Of a stretch of DNA of 64,000 bases, positions 36,913-46,593 are shown piece by piece. Source of the DNA: Rhodanobacter sp. ANJX3 (GTDB lineage Bacteria > Pseudomonadota > Gammaproteobacteria > Xanthomonadales > Rhodanobacteraceae); assembly GCF_014200755.1 (NCBI RefSeq), contig NZ_JACHCM010000003.1, forward strand, positions 186,001-250,000, read 5' to 3'. The notes under the pieces were generated by a model. It had not been told where the DNA came from, searched no databases, and saw only the letters and a list, made by a program, of their open reading frames with translations. Numbering within the stretch: the first letter of the stretch is position 1; every line of letters begins with the position of its first letter. The position numbers and the translations under genes are program-made.

Positions 36913-38100
36913 ATGAAGAACGTTGCCGTACTCGGCGCCACCGGCTCGATCGGCGGCAACACGCTGGACGTGATCGCCCGCCACCCGGAGCGCTTTCGCG
37001 CCACGGTGCTGACCGCGCATCGCCAGGTCGACGCGCTGGTCGCGCTGTGCATGCAGCACCGCCCCGAGCTGGCCGTGATCGCCGACCCTGCGCTGGAGGC
37101 CGAACTGTCGCGCAAGCTGACGGCGGCCGGCGTTCGCTGCGACGTCGCCAGCGGCCGCGAGGCCCTCGCCATCGCGGCCTCGGGCAACCTGTGCGATACC
37201 GTCGTCGCGGCGATTGTCGGTGCGGCCGGGCTGGAGTCCACGCTCGCCGCCGCCCGCGCCGGCAAGCGCCTGCTGCTGGCGAACAAGGAAGCCATCGTGA
37301 TGGCCGGGCCGCTGCTGCTCGATGCCGTAACCTCGGGCGGCGGCGCGCTGATTCCGGTCGATTCCGAACACAACGCGCTGTTCCAATGCCTGCCCGCCGA
37401 AGGCTTGGCCGGCGGCAAGCCGTCGCTGCACAAGGGCGTTCGGCAATTGACGCTGACCGCCTCGGGCGGCCCGTTCCGCGGCCGCAACCGCGCCGAACTG
37501 GCCGGCATCACGCCGGAACAGGCCTGCAAACACCCCAACTGGGTCATGGGCCGCAAGATTTCGGTCGATTCGGCCACGCTGATGAACAAGGGCCTGGAAG
37601 TCATCGAAGCCCATCACTTGTTCGGCGCCGCGCCCGATCTGATCAATGTCGTAGTTCACCCACAAAGCTTGGTGCACTCCTTTGTCGAATACGTCGACGG
37701 CTCCGTGCTGGCCCAGCTGGGCAATCCCGATATGCGCACCGCGATCGCCCACGCGCTGGCGTGGCCGGAGCGCGTGAACGCTGGCGTGGCGCCGCTGGAC
37801 CTGACCGCCTGTGCCCCGCTCGCCTTTGAACCGCCGGATCTGACGACGTTCCGCTGTCTGGCGCTGGCGTTTCAGGCGTTGCGTGCCGGTGGCGATGCGC
37901 CAGCGGTGCTGAACGCAGCCAACGAGATCGCGGTGGAGGCCTTTTTGGCCGGCTCGCTGGCGTTTCTCTCGATTGCCGACGTCGTGGATGCGGTTCTTGC
38001 GGAACTGCCGGCGCAAGCCGTGGTCGATGTTCAGACCCTGCTGGAACGTGATCGGGTGGCCCGGGAAGCCGCCCGCCGTATTCTGCGCAATGCTTGCTGA
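36913..38100 (+). CDS. dxr: 1-deoxy-D-xylulose 5-phosphate reductoisomerase
   Basis: Dxr converts DXP to MEP with NADPH, the committed step of the MEP isoprenoid route. The 395-residue enzyme shows [18 protein letters not shown] for [28 protein letters not shown] with metal-binding Asp/Glu, ASGGPFRG, and [18 protein letters not shown]. It directly follows cdsA and precedes rseP. Confidence 0.97.
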   Translation: MKNVAVLGATGSIGGNTLDVIARHPERFRATVLTAHRQVDALVALCMQHRPELAVIADPALEAELSRKLTAAGVRCDVASGREALAIAASGNLCDTVVAAIVGAAGLESTLAAARAGKRLLLANKEAIVMAGPLLLDAVTSGGGALIPVDSEHNALFQCLPAEGLAGGKPSLHKGVRQLTLTASGGPFRGRNRAELAGITPEQACKHPNWVMGRKISVDSATLMNKGLEVIEAHHLFGAAPDLINVVVHPQSLVHSFVEYVDGSVLAQLGNPDMRTAIAHALAWPERVNAGVAPLDLTACAPLAFEPPDLTTFRCLALAFQALRAGGDAPAVLNAANEIAVEAFLAGSLAFLSIADVVDAVLAELPAQAVVDVQTLLERDRVAREAARRILRNAC

Positions 38101-38150
38101 TATTCTTGGCCTGATACCCTTGGCGTGACGTCCCCTCACAACGGCGATTG

Positions 38151-39497
38151 ATGAATTCCTTTTTCGGCTCGGTTTTCTGGTTGGCCATCACGCTCGGCGT
38201 ACTGGTGACCTTTCATGAGTTCGGCCATTACTGGGTCGCGCGCCGCTGTGGCGTCAAGGTGCTGCGCTTCTCCGTCGGCTTCGGCAAGGCCATCTGGAAG
38301 CGCACCGGCCGCGACGGTACGGAATACCAGATCGCCTCGATCCCGTTGGGCGGCTATGTCAAGATGCTCGACGCGCGCGAGGGCGAGATCGATCCGGCGC
38401 TGCGCGATCAGGAGTTCACCGGCAAGTCGGTGTGGAAACGCATCGCCATTGTCGCGGCAGGGCCGGGTTTCAATGTGATCTTTACCCTCGCTGCGTTCTG
38501 GCTGATGTTTATGCTGGGGCGGCCGGATTACGTACCGGTGGTGACCGCCACACCGCAAAGCATCGCCGCCAAGGCCGGCGTCCTGCCGGGTGATCGCATT
38601 CTGAGCGTGGATGGCCAGCCCGTAACGACCCTGGGTGATTCCCTGGATGCCATCGCCAACGGTCTGCTGAGCCGCGCGCCGCTGCCGATAACGGTAAGCG
38701 GCGCAGATGGTCGCCCCCGCCAGTTGGTGCTGCCGCTGGATCGGCTACCGCCGGGGCAGCCGGTAGAAAAGTATTTCGACGCGCTCGGGCTGAAACCCGC
38801 GCCGCCGCCCGCGATTGCCGCCACCGTGACACCGGGCCAGCCGGCCTCGCTGGCGGGCATGCAGGGCGGCGATCGACTGATCAGCGTGAATGGTCAAGCA
38901 GTGGCCGATTTCGAGGCGTTCGGCAGACTGGTCCAGGCCGACGCGGTCAAATCACCGACGCTGTCGGTAGTGATCGAGCGCAACGGCCAACCGAAAAAAC
39001 TCAGCGTCATTACCAAGTGGGAGTCGCTGCAAGGCCAGCCACAGAAGTGGGTCATGGGCATCGGTGCGCCGATGCCCGAACAGGCGATGGTGCGCTACGG
39101 GCCGATCAAGGCGCTCGACGCCTCGCTGCAAACCACCTGGCACAACGCGATGCAGACGTTTGCGATGTTCGGCAAGTTGATTACCGGCGAGGCCTCCACC
39201 CAAAATCTGCACGGCGTGATCGGTATCGCCCAGGTAGCCAACGCATCGGCCGGCATGGGCTTCGCTTCGTTCCTGCAGTTCCTTGCGCTGGTGTCGCTTA
39301 GCCTGGCCATTATCAACCTGATGCCGATTCCCGTCCTCGACGGTGGGCACCTGCTGTATTATCTGATCGAGTTGATCAAAGGCAGTCCGGTCAGCGAGCA
39401 GACGATGATTGTTGGCCAGTACATCGGCATCGCGCTGCTGTTTACCGTGATGGGGCTGGCGTTTTACAACGATATCCATGGCATCTTGTTGTCGTGA
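38151..39497 (+). CDS. rseP: RseP site-2 zinc metalloprotease
   Basis: RseP cleaves the anti-sigmaE factor RseA inside the membrane after DegS. The 448-residue protein has the zinc motif HEFGH (22-26) in the first helix, two central PDZ domains (about 120-290), and the third ligand region LMPIPVLDGGHLLYY. The ATG at 38151 was chosen over the TTG three bases earlier. Length matches E. coli RseP (450). It precedes bamA, itself a classic sigmaE-linked gene. Confidence 0.96.
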   Translation: MNSFFGSVFWLAITLGVLVTFHEFGHYWVARRCGVKVLRFSVGFGKAIWKRTGRDGTEYQIASIPLGGYVKMLDAREGEIDPALRDQEFTGKSVWKRIAIVAAGPGFNVIFTLAAFWLMFMLGRPDYVPVVTATPQSIAAKAGVLPGDRILSVDGQPVTTLGDSLDAIANGLLSRAPLPITVSGADGRPRQLVLPLDRLPPGQPVEKYFDALGLKPAPPPAIAATVTPGQPASLAGMQGGDRLISVNGQAVADFEAFGRLVQADAVKSPTLSVVIERNGQPKKLSVITKWESLQGQPQKWVMGIGAPMPEQAMVRYGPIKALDASLQTTWHNAMQTFAMFGKLITGEASTQNLHGVIGIAQVANASAGMGFASFLQFLALVSLSLAIINLMPIPVLDGGHLLYYLIELIKGSPVSEQTMIVGQYIGIALLFTVMGLAFYNDIHGILLS

Positions 39498-39643
39498 CAG
39501 CGGCGAGAGACGCATGGTATCGGTCGACGACGGGCTTCACTGCCGCTGACGCAGCCGGTCGATGTGGTGGCTTTAACGATGTGCTTTTCTCGAGCGCATA
39601 CCCTTTTTCGAAGCAGGGCGTTGCCTTGCTTCATGTGTTGATC

Positions 39644-39666
39644 GGAGCCGCCGCGCTGGCGGCTCC
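39644..39666 (+). promoter_or_regulatory. Hairpin just upstream of bamA
   Basis: GGAGCCGCC (39644-39652), GCGCT loop and GGCGGCTCC (39658-39666) form a perfect 9-bp stem that ends 26 bases before the bamA ATG. No T-run follows, so it is more likely a translational or stability element than a terminator. The remainder of the 195-base rseP-bamA gap shows nothing else recognisable. Confidence 0.5.
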
Positions 39667-39692
39667 ATCGAAATAACCCAACGGAACCGACG

Positions 39693-42098
39693 ATGAAGCG
39701 TATCGCCGCGCTGATCCTGCTTGCCTCCCTCTCCGCCAATGCGTTTGCGTTCGACCCGTTCGTGGTCTCGGACATCCGCATCGACGGCCTCAGCCGCATC
39801 GCTCCCGGTACGGTCTACACCTACCTGCCCGTCAACAAGGGCGACCGGCTGACCAACGACCAGGCACAAAAAGCCATCCGTGCGCTGTATCAGACCAAGT
39901 TCTTCAGCGACGTGGAAATCGATCGCGAAGGCGACATCATGGTGATCAAGGTGGTCGAGCGTCCGTCGATCGCCAAGCTGACCCTGCGCGGCAACAAGGA
40001 CATCAAGACCGACGACCTGAAGAAGGGCCTGAAGCAGATCGGCCTGGCCGAAGGCGAAACCTTTGACCGGCTGGCGCTGGACAACGTGCAGCAGGAGCTG
40101 GTGCGCCAGTACTACAACCGCGGCAAGTACAACGTGTCGGTTACCCCGCACGTGACCCAGCTCGAGCGCAATCGCGTTGCGGTGGATATCGAAATCCGCG
40201 AAGGCAAGGCCGCCAAGATCGAAGAGCTGAACATCATCGGCAACCACGCGTTCACCGACAAGGAAGTACGCGAAGGTTTCGAGTCGAACACGCCCGGCCT
40301 GCTGTCCTGGTACTCGAAAGACGACCAGTACTCGCGCGAAAAGCTCTCCGGCGACCTGGAGAAACTGCAGTCGTACTACATGAACCGCGGTTACGCCGAC
40401 TTCGGCGTGGATTCAACCCAGGTCAGCATCGCGCCGGACCGCCGCTCGATGTACATCGACGCCAGCGTCAAGGAAGGCGACACCTACAAGATCGCCGACG
40501 TGAAGCTGCTCGGCACGCTGATCCTGCCCGAGGCCACGATACGCCAGCTGGTCTACGTCAAGCCGGGAGACCTGTTCAACCGCTCCGCGATCGAGGCCAG
40601 CACCAAGTCGATCAAGGCGATTCTGTCCAACATCGGGTACGCCTATGCCAAGGTCACGCCGATTCCGAAGCTGGACAAGGACAAGCGCACTGTCGACCTC
40701 ACCCTTTTCGTCGAGCCCGGTCAGCGCGTTTACGTGCGCCGCGTGGTATTCCAGGGCAACACCCGTACCGAAGACGCCGTGCTGCGCCGCGAAATGCGCC
40801 AGCTCGAGGGCACGTTCTATTCGCAGGCTGCCCTCGACCGCTCCAAGATCCGCCTGCAGCGCCTGGGTTATTTCAAGACGGTCGATATCGACAAAAAGCT
40901 GGTGCCCGGCTCGCTCGATCAGGTCGACGTAACGGTCAAGGTGGAAGAGCAGTCCGCCGGCAGCCTGCAGTTCGGCGTGGGCTATTCGCAGTACTCGGGC
41001 ATCATCCTCAATGCCTCCGTCTCGCAGAACAACATCTTCGGTACCGGCGATAGCGCCTCGATCAGCGGCGAGCGCAGCAGCTACTACACCAAGTACGGCG
41101 TCAGCTACTTCAACCCCTATCTGACCGACAGCAACATCGGCATCGGCTACAACGCCACTTATTCGAAGACCGACTACGGCAATACCGATTTCGCCGACTA
41201 CTCGACCAGCGATCGGGCGTTCTCGACCTATCTGAGCATTCCGGTCACGGAAACCGACGGCATCCGCGTCGGCATGGGCATCAGCAGCGACAAGGTCAGC
41301 CTGATTCCGGGCTTCAGCCCCCAGGTGCTGATCGACTATCAGAACGAAATCGGCCACGACACGCTGCATACCTGGACCGGCACGCTGGGCTGGAACCACG
41401 ACACGCGCAACGCCTACTTCTCGCCCACCCGCGGCGGCCTGATCTCGGCCTCGACCGACATCGCCCTGCCGGGCTCCACCGTCCAGTATTGGAAGTTCAC
41501 GGCGGAAGCCAACCACTACTGGCCGATCGGTGGCGGTTTCGTGCTGTACCTGGACGGCCAGGTCGGCTACGGCAAGACCTACGGCAACAACGGCATCAGC
41601 GATTCGCAGTACGCCACGCTGCAGAGCGCCGTCACCGACCATACCCTGGTCGATATGCGGCAGGATTTCCCGTTCGTGCAGAACTTCTACTCCGGCGGCG
41701 TGCGCGACGTGCGCGGCTTCCAGGACAACACGCTCGGTCCGCGCGTCTGTATCGCTTACACCGCACCGGCGAAGAACGGCTTCTGCCCGGACGGCAACTA
41801 CGCCGAGCCGATCGGCGGCGCGTTCAAGGTGCTGGGTACGACCGAGGTCTATCTGCCGCTGCCGTTCCTGAAAGACATCAATACGGCGCGCGTGTCGGTA
41901 TTCATGGACGTGGGTAACGCGTATCAGAGCTTCAGCACGTTCAGCGCCAGCACGCTGCGCGCATCGGCCGGTATCTCGGTGCACTGGCAGGCCCCGATCG
42001 GCCCGCTGATCATCAGCCTGGCGCACCCGTTCCGCACCCAGCCTGACGACAGCCATTACGAAGAGAAAATCCAGTTCACCTTCGGCAGCCAGTTCTGA
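39693..42098 (+). CDS. bamA: Outer membrane protein assembly factor BamA
   Basis: BamA inserts beta-barrel proteins into the outer membrane. The 801-residue protein has a signal peptide (MKRIAALILLASLSANAFA), five POTRA domains to about residue 420, and a 16-strand barrel. The barrel includes VRGF (GGVRDVRGFQDN) in loop 6 and ends in aromatic Phe (IQFTFGSQF), the BAM recognition signal. Length matches E. coli BamA (810). No skp lies between it and lpxD, unlike E. coli. Confidence 0.97.
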   Translation: MKRIAALILLASLSANAFAFDPFVVSDIRIDGLSRIAPGTVYTYLPVNKGDRLTNDQAQKAIRALYQTKFFSDVEIDREGDIMVIKVVERPSIAKLTLRGNKDIKTDDLKKGLKQIGLAEGETFDRLALDNVQQELVRQYYNRGKYNVSVTPHVTQLERNRVAVDIEIREGKAAKIEELNIIGNHAFTDKEVREGFESNTPGLLSWYSKDDQYSREKLSGDLEKLQSYYMNRGYADFGVDSTQVSIAPDRRSMYIDASVKEGDTYKIADVKLLGTLILPEATIRQLVYVKPGDLFNRSAIEASTKSIKAILSNIGYAYAKVTPIPKLDKDKRTVDLTLFVEPGQRVYVRRVVFQGNTRTEDAVLRREMRQLEGTFYSQAALDRSKIRLQRLGYFKTVDIDKKLVPGSLDQVDVTVKVEEQSAGSLQFGVGYSQYSGIILNASVSQNNIFGTGDSASISGERSSYYTKYGVSYFNPYLTDSNIGIGYNATYSKTDYGNTDFADYSTSDRAFSTYLSIPVTETDGIRVGMGISSDKVSLIPGFSPQVLIDYQNEIGHDTLHTWTGTLGWNHDTRNAYFSPTRGGLISASTDIALPGSTVQYWKFTAEANHYWPIGGGFVLYLDGQVGYGKTYGNNGISDSQYATLQSAVTDHTLVDMRQDFPFVQNFYSGGVRDVRGFQDNTLGPRVCIAYTAPAKNGFCPDGNYAEPIGGAFKVLGTTEVYLPLPFLKDINTARVSVFMDVGNAYQSFSTFSASTLRASAGISVHWQAPIGPLIISLAHPFRTQPDDSHYEEKIQFTFGSQF

Positions 42099-42231
42099 CG
42101 ATCCAACGCTGATTATCTCGAACCGATGATCTCGCTCGGATAATCCCGCGCTGACAAATCAGCTCTAACAAAACCGTTCTGATGACCCAGCCCGGCGTAC
42201 CGGCATCCCGCCGGGCGCCGATGCACGGAGC

Positions 42232-43281
42232 ATGCGCTTGAACGCAGCGTCTTATTCAGTGGCCGAACTGGCCGAACGTTTCGGGCTGTCGTCGCACGGC
42301 GACGGCGCGAGGCGCGTCGATGGCGTCGGCACCCTGGCGGGCGCCGGTGCCAATCAGCTGAGCTTTCTCTCCAACAGCAAATACGATGCGCAACTGGCCG
42401 CCACGCATGCCGGCGTGGTCGTGCTGCGCGAAGAAAATCTCGCCGCTTGCCCCACCGCGGCGCTGATCGCCAAAGACCCCTACGTGGCCTACGCGAAAAT
42501 CGCCGCGCTGTTCGAGCGCCAGCCGCTGGCGCCGCCAGGCGTACATCCCAGCGCGGTGGTCGCCGCCAGCGCGCGGGTCAGCGCCAGCGCCAGCGTGGGA
42601 CCCTGTTGCGTCATCGAGGACGACGCGGTCGTCGAGGATGGCGCCGTACTTGGCCCACACTGCATCATCGGCACCGGCTGCACGGTCGGCGCGCAGTCCC
42701 GCCTGGTGGCGCGTGTGACCCTGGTGACCCGCGTGACGCTAGGCAAACGCGTGCTGGTGCATCCCGGCGCGGTGATCGGCTCGGACGGCTTCGGCCTGGC
42801 ATTCGACCGCGACGCCTACGATCACGGTGGCTGGATCAAGCTGCCGCAGCTCGGCGGCGTGCGCATCGGCGACGACTGCGAGATCGGTGCCAACACCACC
42901 ATCGACCGCGGCGCACTCGAAGATACCGTGCTGGAAGAAGACGTGCGGCTGGATAACCAGATTCAGATCGCGCACAACGTATATATCGGCGCACACACCG
43001 CCATGGCCGGCTGCGCAGCGGTGGCGGGCAGCGCCAAAATCGGCCGCTACTGCCAGATCGGCGGCAACGCCGGCGTGCTGGGCCATCTCGAACTCGCCGA
43101 CCGCGTTACCATTACGGCGAAGAGTCTGGTCACCAGCTCGATCCGCGAGCCGGGCGAATACTCGTCGGGCGTACCGCTGCAGGCAAATCTGGCGTGGCGC
43201 AAGAATGCGGCTCGCTTCAAACATCTTGATGAGTACGCGCGCCGGCTCTCGGCGCTGGAAAAGGACAGGAATCATGAGTGA
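42232..43281 (+). CDS. lpxD: UDP-3-O-acyl-glucosamine N-acyltransferase
   Basis: LpxD adds the N-linked acyl chain in lipid A synthesis. The 349-residue protein has an N-terminal uridine-binding domain, hexapeptide repeats of a left-handed beta-helix (about 105-310), the catalytic His in QIAHNVYIGAH, and a C-terminal helix. GGAG precedes the ATG. Its end overlaps fabZ by eight bases. Confidence 0.97.
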   Translation: MRLNAASYSVAELAERFGLSSHGDGARRVDGVGTLAGAGANQLSFLSNSKYDAQLAATHAGVVVLREENLAACPTAALIAKDPYVAYAKIAALFERQPLAPPGVHPSAVVAASARVSASASVGPCCVIEDDAVVEDGAVLGPHCIIGTGCTVGAQSRLVARVTLVTRVTLGKRVLVHPGAVIGSDGFGLAFDRDAYDHGGWIKLPQLGGVRIGDDCEIGANTTIDRGALEDTVLEEDVRLDNQIQIAHNVYIGAHTAMAGCAAVAGSAKIGRYCQIGGNAGVLGHLELADRVTITAKSLVTSSIREPGEYSSGVPLQANLAWRKNAARFKHLDEYARRLSALEKDRNHE

Positions 43282-43747
43282 CAAACCCGCTGCCCTCACC
43301 ATGCCGGTGACCATCGAGCAGATCCAGGAACTGCTGCCGCACCGCTATCCCTTTCTGCTGGTGGATCGCGTGATCGAGATCGTGCCGGATGTCAGCGTGG
43401 TCGCGCTGAAAAACGTCAGCATCAACGAGCCGTTTTTCCAGGGCCACTTTCCGGGGCATCCGGTGATGCCTGGGGTGTTGATCGTCGAGGCGATGGCGCA
43501 GACCGCCGGCCTGCTGACACAGATCAGCAGCCGCATGAAAGGCAATACGGGCAGCCCGCTGTTCTATCTGGTGAAAGTCGACAACGCGCGCTTCAGCGCC
43601 GTGGTTTCCCCGGGCGACCAGCTGCGTATGGAAGTGGGCTTGAAGCGCCTGATGCGCGGCATGGGCATCTTCGTCGCGCGCACCCTGGTCGACGGCAAGG
43701 AAGTGGCCAGCTGCGAACTGATGTGCGCGGCGAGGTCCGATAAATGA
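43274..43747 (+). CDS. fabZ: 3-hydroxyacyl-ACP dehydratase FabZ
   Basis: FabZ dehydrates 3-hydroxyacyl-ACP and competes with LpxA/LpxD for the same substrate. The 157-residue hot-dog protein has [14 protein letters not shown], catalytic His58 in [11 protein letters not shown] and Glu72 in LIVEAMAQ. It overlaps lpxD by eight bases and lpxA by four (ATGA), which keeps the three in fixed proportion. Confidence 0.97.
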   Translation: MSDKPAALTMPVTIEQIQELLPHRYPFLLVDRVIEIVPDVSVVALKNVSINEPFFQGHFPGHPVMPGVLIVEAMAQTAGLLTQISSRMKGNTGSPLFYLVKVDNARFSAVVSPGDQLRMEVGLKRLMRGMGIFVARTLVDGKEVASCELMCAARSDK

Positions 43748-44517
43748 TTCACGCCACTGCGTTGATCGATCCTTCCGCCATTATCGGCGAAAACGTCCGT
43801 ATCGGCGCCTACAGCGTGATCGGCGCCGATGTGGAAATCGGCGACGGCACCGTCATCGGCCCGCACGTGGTGATCGAAGGGCCGACGAAGATCGGCCGCG
43901 ACAATCGCATCGCCCAATTCGCCTCGCTGGGCGGCGATCCGCAGGACAAGAAGTTCGCCGGCGAGCGCACCGAGCTGATCATCGGCGACCGCAATCTGAT
44001 CCGCGAATTTGCCAGCATCAATCGCGGCACCGGCGATGGCGGTGGCGTGACGCGTATCGGCAACGACAACTGGCTGCTTGCCTATGTACACATCGCGCAC
44101 GACTGCCAGGTCGGCAACAACATCGTTTTCTCCAATTATTCGGCACTGGCCGGACATGTGGAGATTGGCGACTGGACGATCCTGTCCGGCTACTCCGGCG
44201 TACACCAGTTCTGCAAGGTCGGCGCGCACGCCTTTATCGGCATGGGCTGCCTGGTCGGTTCGGACGTGCCGCCGTTCGTGATGATGGCCAACGAGCAGCA
44301 CGGTCGCCCGCGCGGCATCAACAGCGAGGGCCTGAAACGCCGCGGCTTCGACGCGCCGCGCATTTCGGCGATCAAGCGGGCCTACCGCACGCTGTACATG
44401 GCCGGCCTGTCGTTGCCGGAGGCGCGCGAGCTGCTGGAAAAGCAGGCCGGCGAGAGCGACGACGTGCGCGCCATGCTCGACTTTCTCGATCGCAGCAAGC
44501 GAACGTTGGCTCGATAA
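43744..44517 (+). CDS. lpxA: UDP-N-acetylglucosamine acyltransferase
   Basis: LpxA does the first acylation of UDP-GlcNAc in lipid A synthesis. The 257-residue protein is a left-handed beta-helix of hexapeptide repeats with catalytic His119 in [11 protein letters not shown] (E. coli His125) and a C-terminal helical region. Its ATG overlaps the fabZ stop. The stop codon lies inside the stem of an 11-bp hairpin. Confidence 0.97.
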   Translation: MIHATALIDPSAIIGENVRIGAYSVIGADVEIGDGTVIGPHVVIEGPTKIGRDNRIAQFASLGGDPQDKKFAGERTELIIGDRNLIREFASINRGTGDGGGVTRIGNDNWLLAYVHIAHDCQVGNNIVFSNYSALAGHVEIGDWTILSGYSGVHQFCKVGAHAFIGMGCLVGSDVPPFVMMANEQHGRPRGINSEGLKRRGFDAPRISAIKRAYRTLYMAGLSLPEARELLEKQAGESDDVRAMLDFLDRSKRTLAR

Positions 44518-44534
44518 GCGTCCCGCTTATCGAG
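44510..44534 (+). promoter_or_regulatory. Perfect hairpin spanning the lpxA stop codon
   Basis: CTCGATAAGCG (44510-44520), TCC loop and CGCTTATCGAG (44524-44534) form an 11-bp stem. The lpxA TAA (44515-44517) is part of it. No T-run follows. It may slow ribosome release or protect the mRNA 3' of lpxA, or limit lpxB expression. Confidence 0.6.
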
Positions 44535-44586
44535 AATCAAACGCGCGCTCCGGCTCGTGCTCATTCGTCAGCCAAAGGGAGACAGC

Positions 44587-45804
44587 ATGACGACGCTCAA
44601 TGACGTCTCCACCAACACCCCGCTGATCGCCCTGATCGCCGGCGAAGATTCCGGCGATCAGCTCGGCGCCGACCTGATTCTCGCCCTGCGCGAACGCTAT
44701 CCCGACGCGCGTTTCGTCGGCATTGGCGGCGCGCGCATGCAGGGGCAGGGTTTCGAATCGTGGTACGACATTCGCGAGCTGTCGCTGTTCGGCTTCAGCG
44801 AGGTCATTCGGCATTTACCGCGGCTGCTGCGGCTGCGCCGGGAGCTGATCGCACGGCTGCTGAAAGTGCAGCCGGCGGTCGTCGTCGGCATCGATGCACC
44901 GGATTTCAATCTCGGCCTGGAGCAGCGCCTGAAACACGCCGGCCTGAAAACCGTGCACTACGTCAGCCCGTCGGTATGGGCGTGGCGCGAAAAGCGCGCG
45001 GAAAAAATCGGCCGCAGCGCCAACCGCGTGCTGTGCCTGTTTCCGATGGAGCCGCCGATCTACGCCAGGCACGGCATCGACGCGCGCTTCGTCGGACATC
45101 CCCTGGCCGATCGCTTTGCGATGATCTCCGATCGCGTGGGCGCGCGCGAGTTTCTGCAGCTGCCGCAGCGGGCGCCGATTCTGGCCTTGCTTCCCGGCAG
45201 CCGCGCCTCGGAACTGTCGCGCATGGGGCCGGTTTTTATCGATGCGGCGATGCGCGTTGCCGGCGCACTGCCCGGCTTGCGCATCGTGATACCCGCAGCC
45301 AATCCGCATATGCATGCAAAGCTCAAGGATTTGCTGGCCAAGCTTCCCCGCGACGAAACGGCGCCGCTGCTGCTGGACGGCCACGCGCACGAAGCGATGC
45401 TGGCCGCCGACGTGGTACTGCTCGCTTCAGGCACCGCCACGCTGGAAGCGATGCTGGCCAAACGGCCGATGGTGGTGGGCTATCGCGTGGCGCCTGCGAG
45501 CTATCGCATAGCGCGCGCCTTGAAGATGCTGAAGACCGACGTCTACGCGCTGCCGAATATTCTCGCACGCGCCAACGGCATCGACGGCGAACTGCTGGTA
45601 CCGGAGTTCATGCAGGACGAGTGCACCGCGAGCCATCTCGCCGCGGCCACACTGGCGCTGTTTCAGGACAGCGAACGGCGCGGTTACATCGTGAACGCGT
45701 TCGAGCAGTTGCATCGAGCGCTGCGCAGCAGCCTCGACGGTCACGCGGGCGAACGCGCCGCCGCCGCGATTGCCGAACTGGTGGATGCCACCGATGGCGG
45801 CTGA
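44587..45804 (+). CDS. lpxB: Lipid-A-disaccharide synthase
   Basis: LpxB joins lipid X and UDP-diacylglucosamine to form the lipid A disaccharide. The 405-residue GT19 glycosyltransferase shows [53 protein letters not shown] and [12 protein letters not shown]. The ATG at 44587 follows GGGAGA. It overlaps rnhB by 11 bases. Confidence 0.97.
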   Translation: MTTLNDVSTNTPLIALIAGEDSGDQLGADLILALRERYPDARFVGIGGARMQGQGFESWYDIRELSLFGFSEVIRHLPRLLRLRRELIARLLKVQPAVVVGIDAPDFNLGLEQRLKHAGLKTVHYVSPSVWAWREKRAEKIGRSANRVLCLFPMEPPIYARHGIDARFVGHPLADRFAMISDRVGAREFLQLPQRAPILALLPGSRASELSRMGPVFIDAAMRVAGALPGLRIVIPAANPHMHAKLKDLLAKLPRDETAPLLLDGHAHEAMLAADVVLLASGTATLEAMLAKRPMVVGYRVAPASYRIARALKMLKTDVYALPNILARANGIDGELLVPEFMQDECTASHLAAATLALFQDSERRGYIVNAFEQLHRALRSSLDGHAGERAAAAIAELVDATDGG

Positions 45805-46471
45805 CGTGATCGAGGCAAGCCTCCGCCCTTCGGCGCAATTCGTCTTCCCCGAACAGGGGGCCTTGTTCGGTCGCGGCGGGCCGCCGGCAGCGAACGCGAA
45901 AAGCCGGTTTGTCGCGGGCGTCGACGAGGCGGGGCGCGGGCCGCTGGCCGGGCCGCTTTCCATCGCGGCGGTCATTCTCGATCCCGACCGGCCGATTGCC
46001 GGCCTCAACGATTCGAAAAAGCTCAGCGAAGCGAAGCGCGAGGCGCTATACCCGCTGATCGTCGAGCGCGCGTTGGCCTGGTGCGTGGTGCTGATCGAGC
46101 CGGAAGAAATCGATAGGCTGAATATCTTCCAGGCCACCATGACCGGCATGAGCCGCGCGGTCGCCGGTCTTGCGCTGATGGCCGAAGAGGCGCTGATCGA
46201 CGGCAACAAGCTGCCGAAGGATCTACCCTGCCGCGGTCGCGCCATCGTCGGCGGCGACGCGCTGGAACCGGCGATCAGCGCTGCCTCGATTCTGGCCAAG
46301 GTCACGCGCGATCGACTGATGGTGACGATGGAGTCTCACCATCCGGGCTACGGCTTTGCCGTGCACAAGGGTTATCCCACGCCGGCCCATCTCGCTGCGC
46401 TGAGTCTGCTAGGCCCCTGCCCGCAGCATCGGCGCAGCTTTGCGCCGGTCAGGCGACTGATCGGACCATAG
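45794..46471 (+). CDS. rnhB: Ribonuclease HII
   Basis: RNase HII nicks RNA:DNA hybrids and single ribonucleotides in DNA. The 225-residue protein has the catalytic [12 protein letters not shown] (Asp44, Glu45), NDSKKLSE and [21 protein letters not shown] with the further Asp residues, and [17 protein letters not shown]. It has an extra N-terminus of about 30 residues. Placement after lpxB is the usual gammaproteobacterial order. Confidence 0.96.
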   Translation: MAADVIEASLRPSAQFVFPEQGALFGRGGPPAANAKSRFVAGVDEAGRGPLAGPLSIAAVILDPDRPIAGLNDSKKLSEAKREALYPLIVERALAWCVVLIEPEEIDRLNIFQATMTGMSRAVAGLALMAEEALIDGNKLPKDLPCRGRAIVGGDALEPAISAASILAKVTRDRLMVTMESHHPGYGFAVHKGYPTPAHLAALSLLGPCPQHRRSFAPVRRLIGP

Positions 46472-46498
46472 TTTCCAGCGTCGAGCGGTCTTCCATCG

Positions 46499-46513
46499 AT
46501 AGCTTTTGGCTAT
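46499..46513. promoter_or_regulatory. MntR-like inverted repeat upstream of mntH
   Basis: ATAGC (46499-46503), TTTTG and GCTAT (46509-46513) form a symmetric site 80 bases before the mntH start. The E. coli MntR operator has ATAGC and GCTAT half-sites with a 4-base spacer. Here the spacer is five, so the match is suggestive only. Confidence 0.4.
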
Positions 46514-46593
46514 GAATGACATGCGCAGGATCAGTTGGACACCGACGCGCGGGATGCCTCTCAATAGAGACGTCCGAATCCCTGCCTACGGTC

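Noticed and set aside
36081-37604. 507-codon minus-strand frame across cdsA and dxr
   Set aside because: It spans two well-supported plus-strand genes and their junction and has no domain of its own.
40413-42056. 547-codon minus-strand frame inside bamA
   Set aside because: A shadow of the bamA reading frame; BamA is unmistakable on the plus strand.
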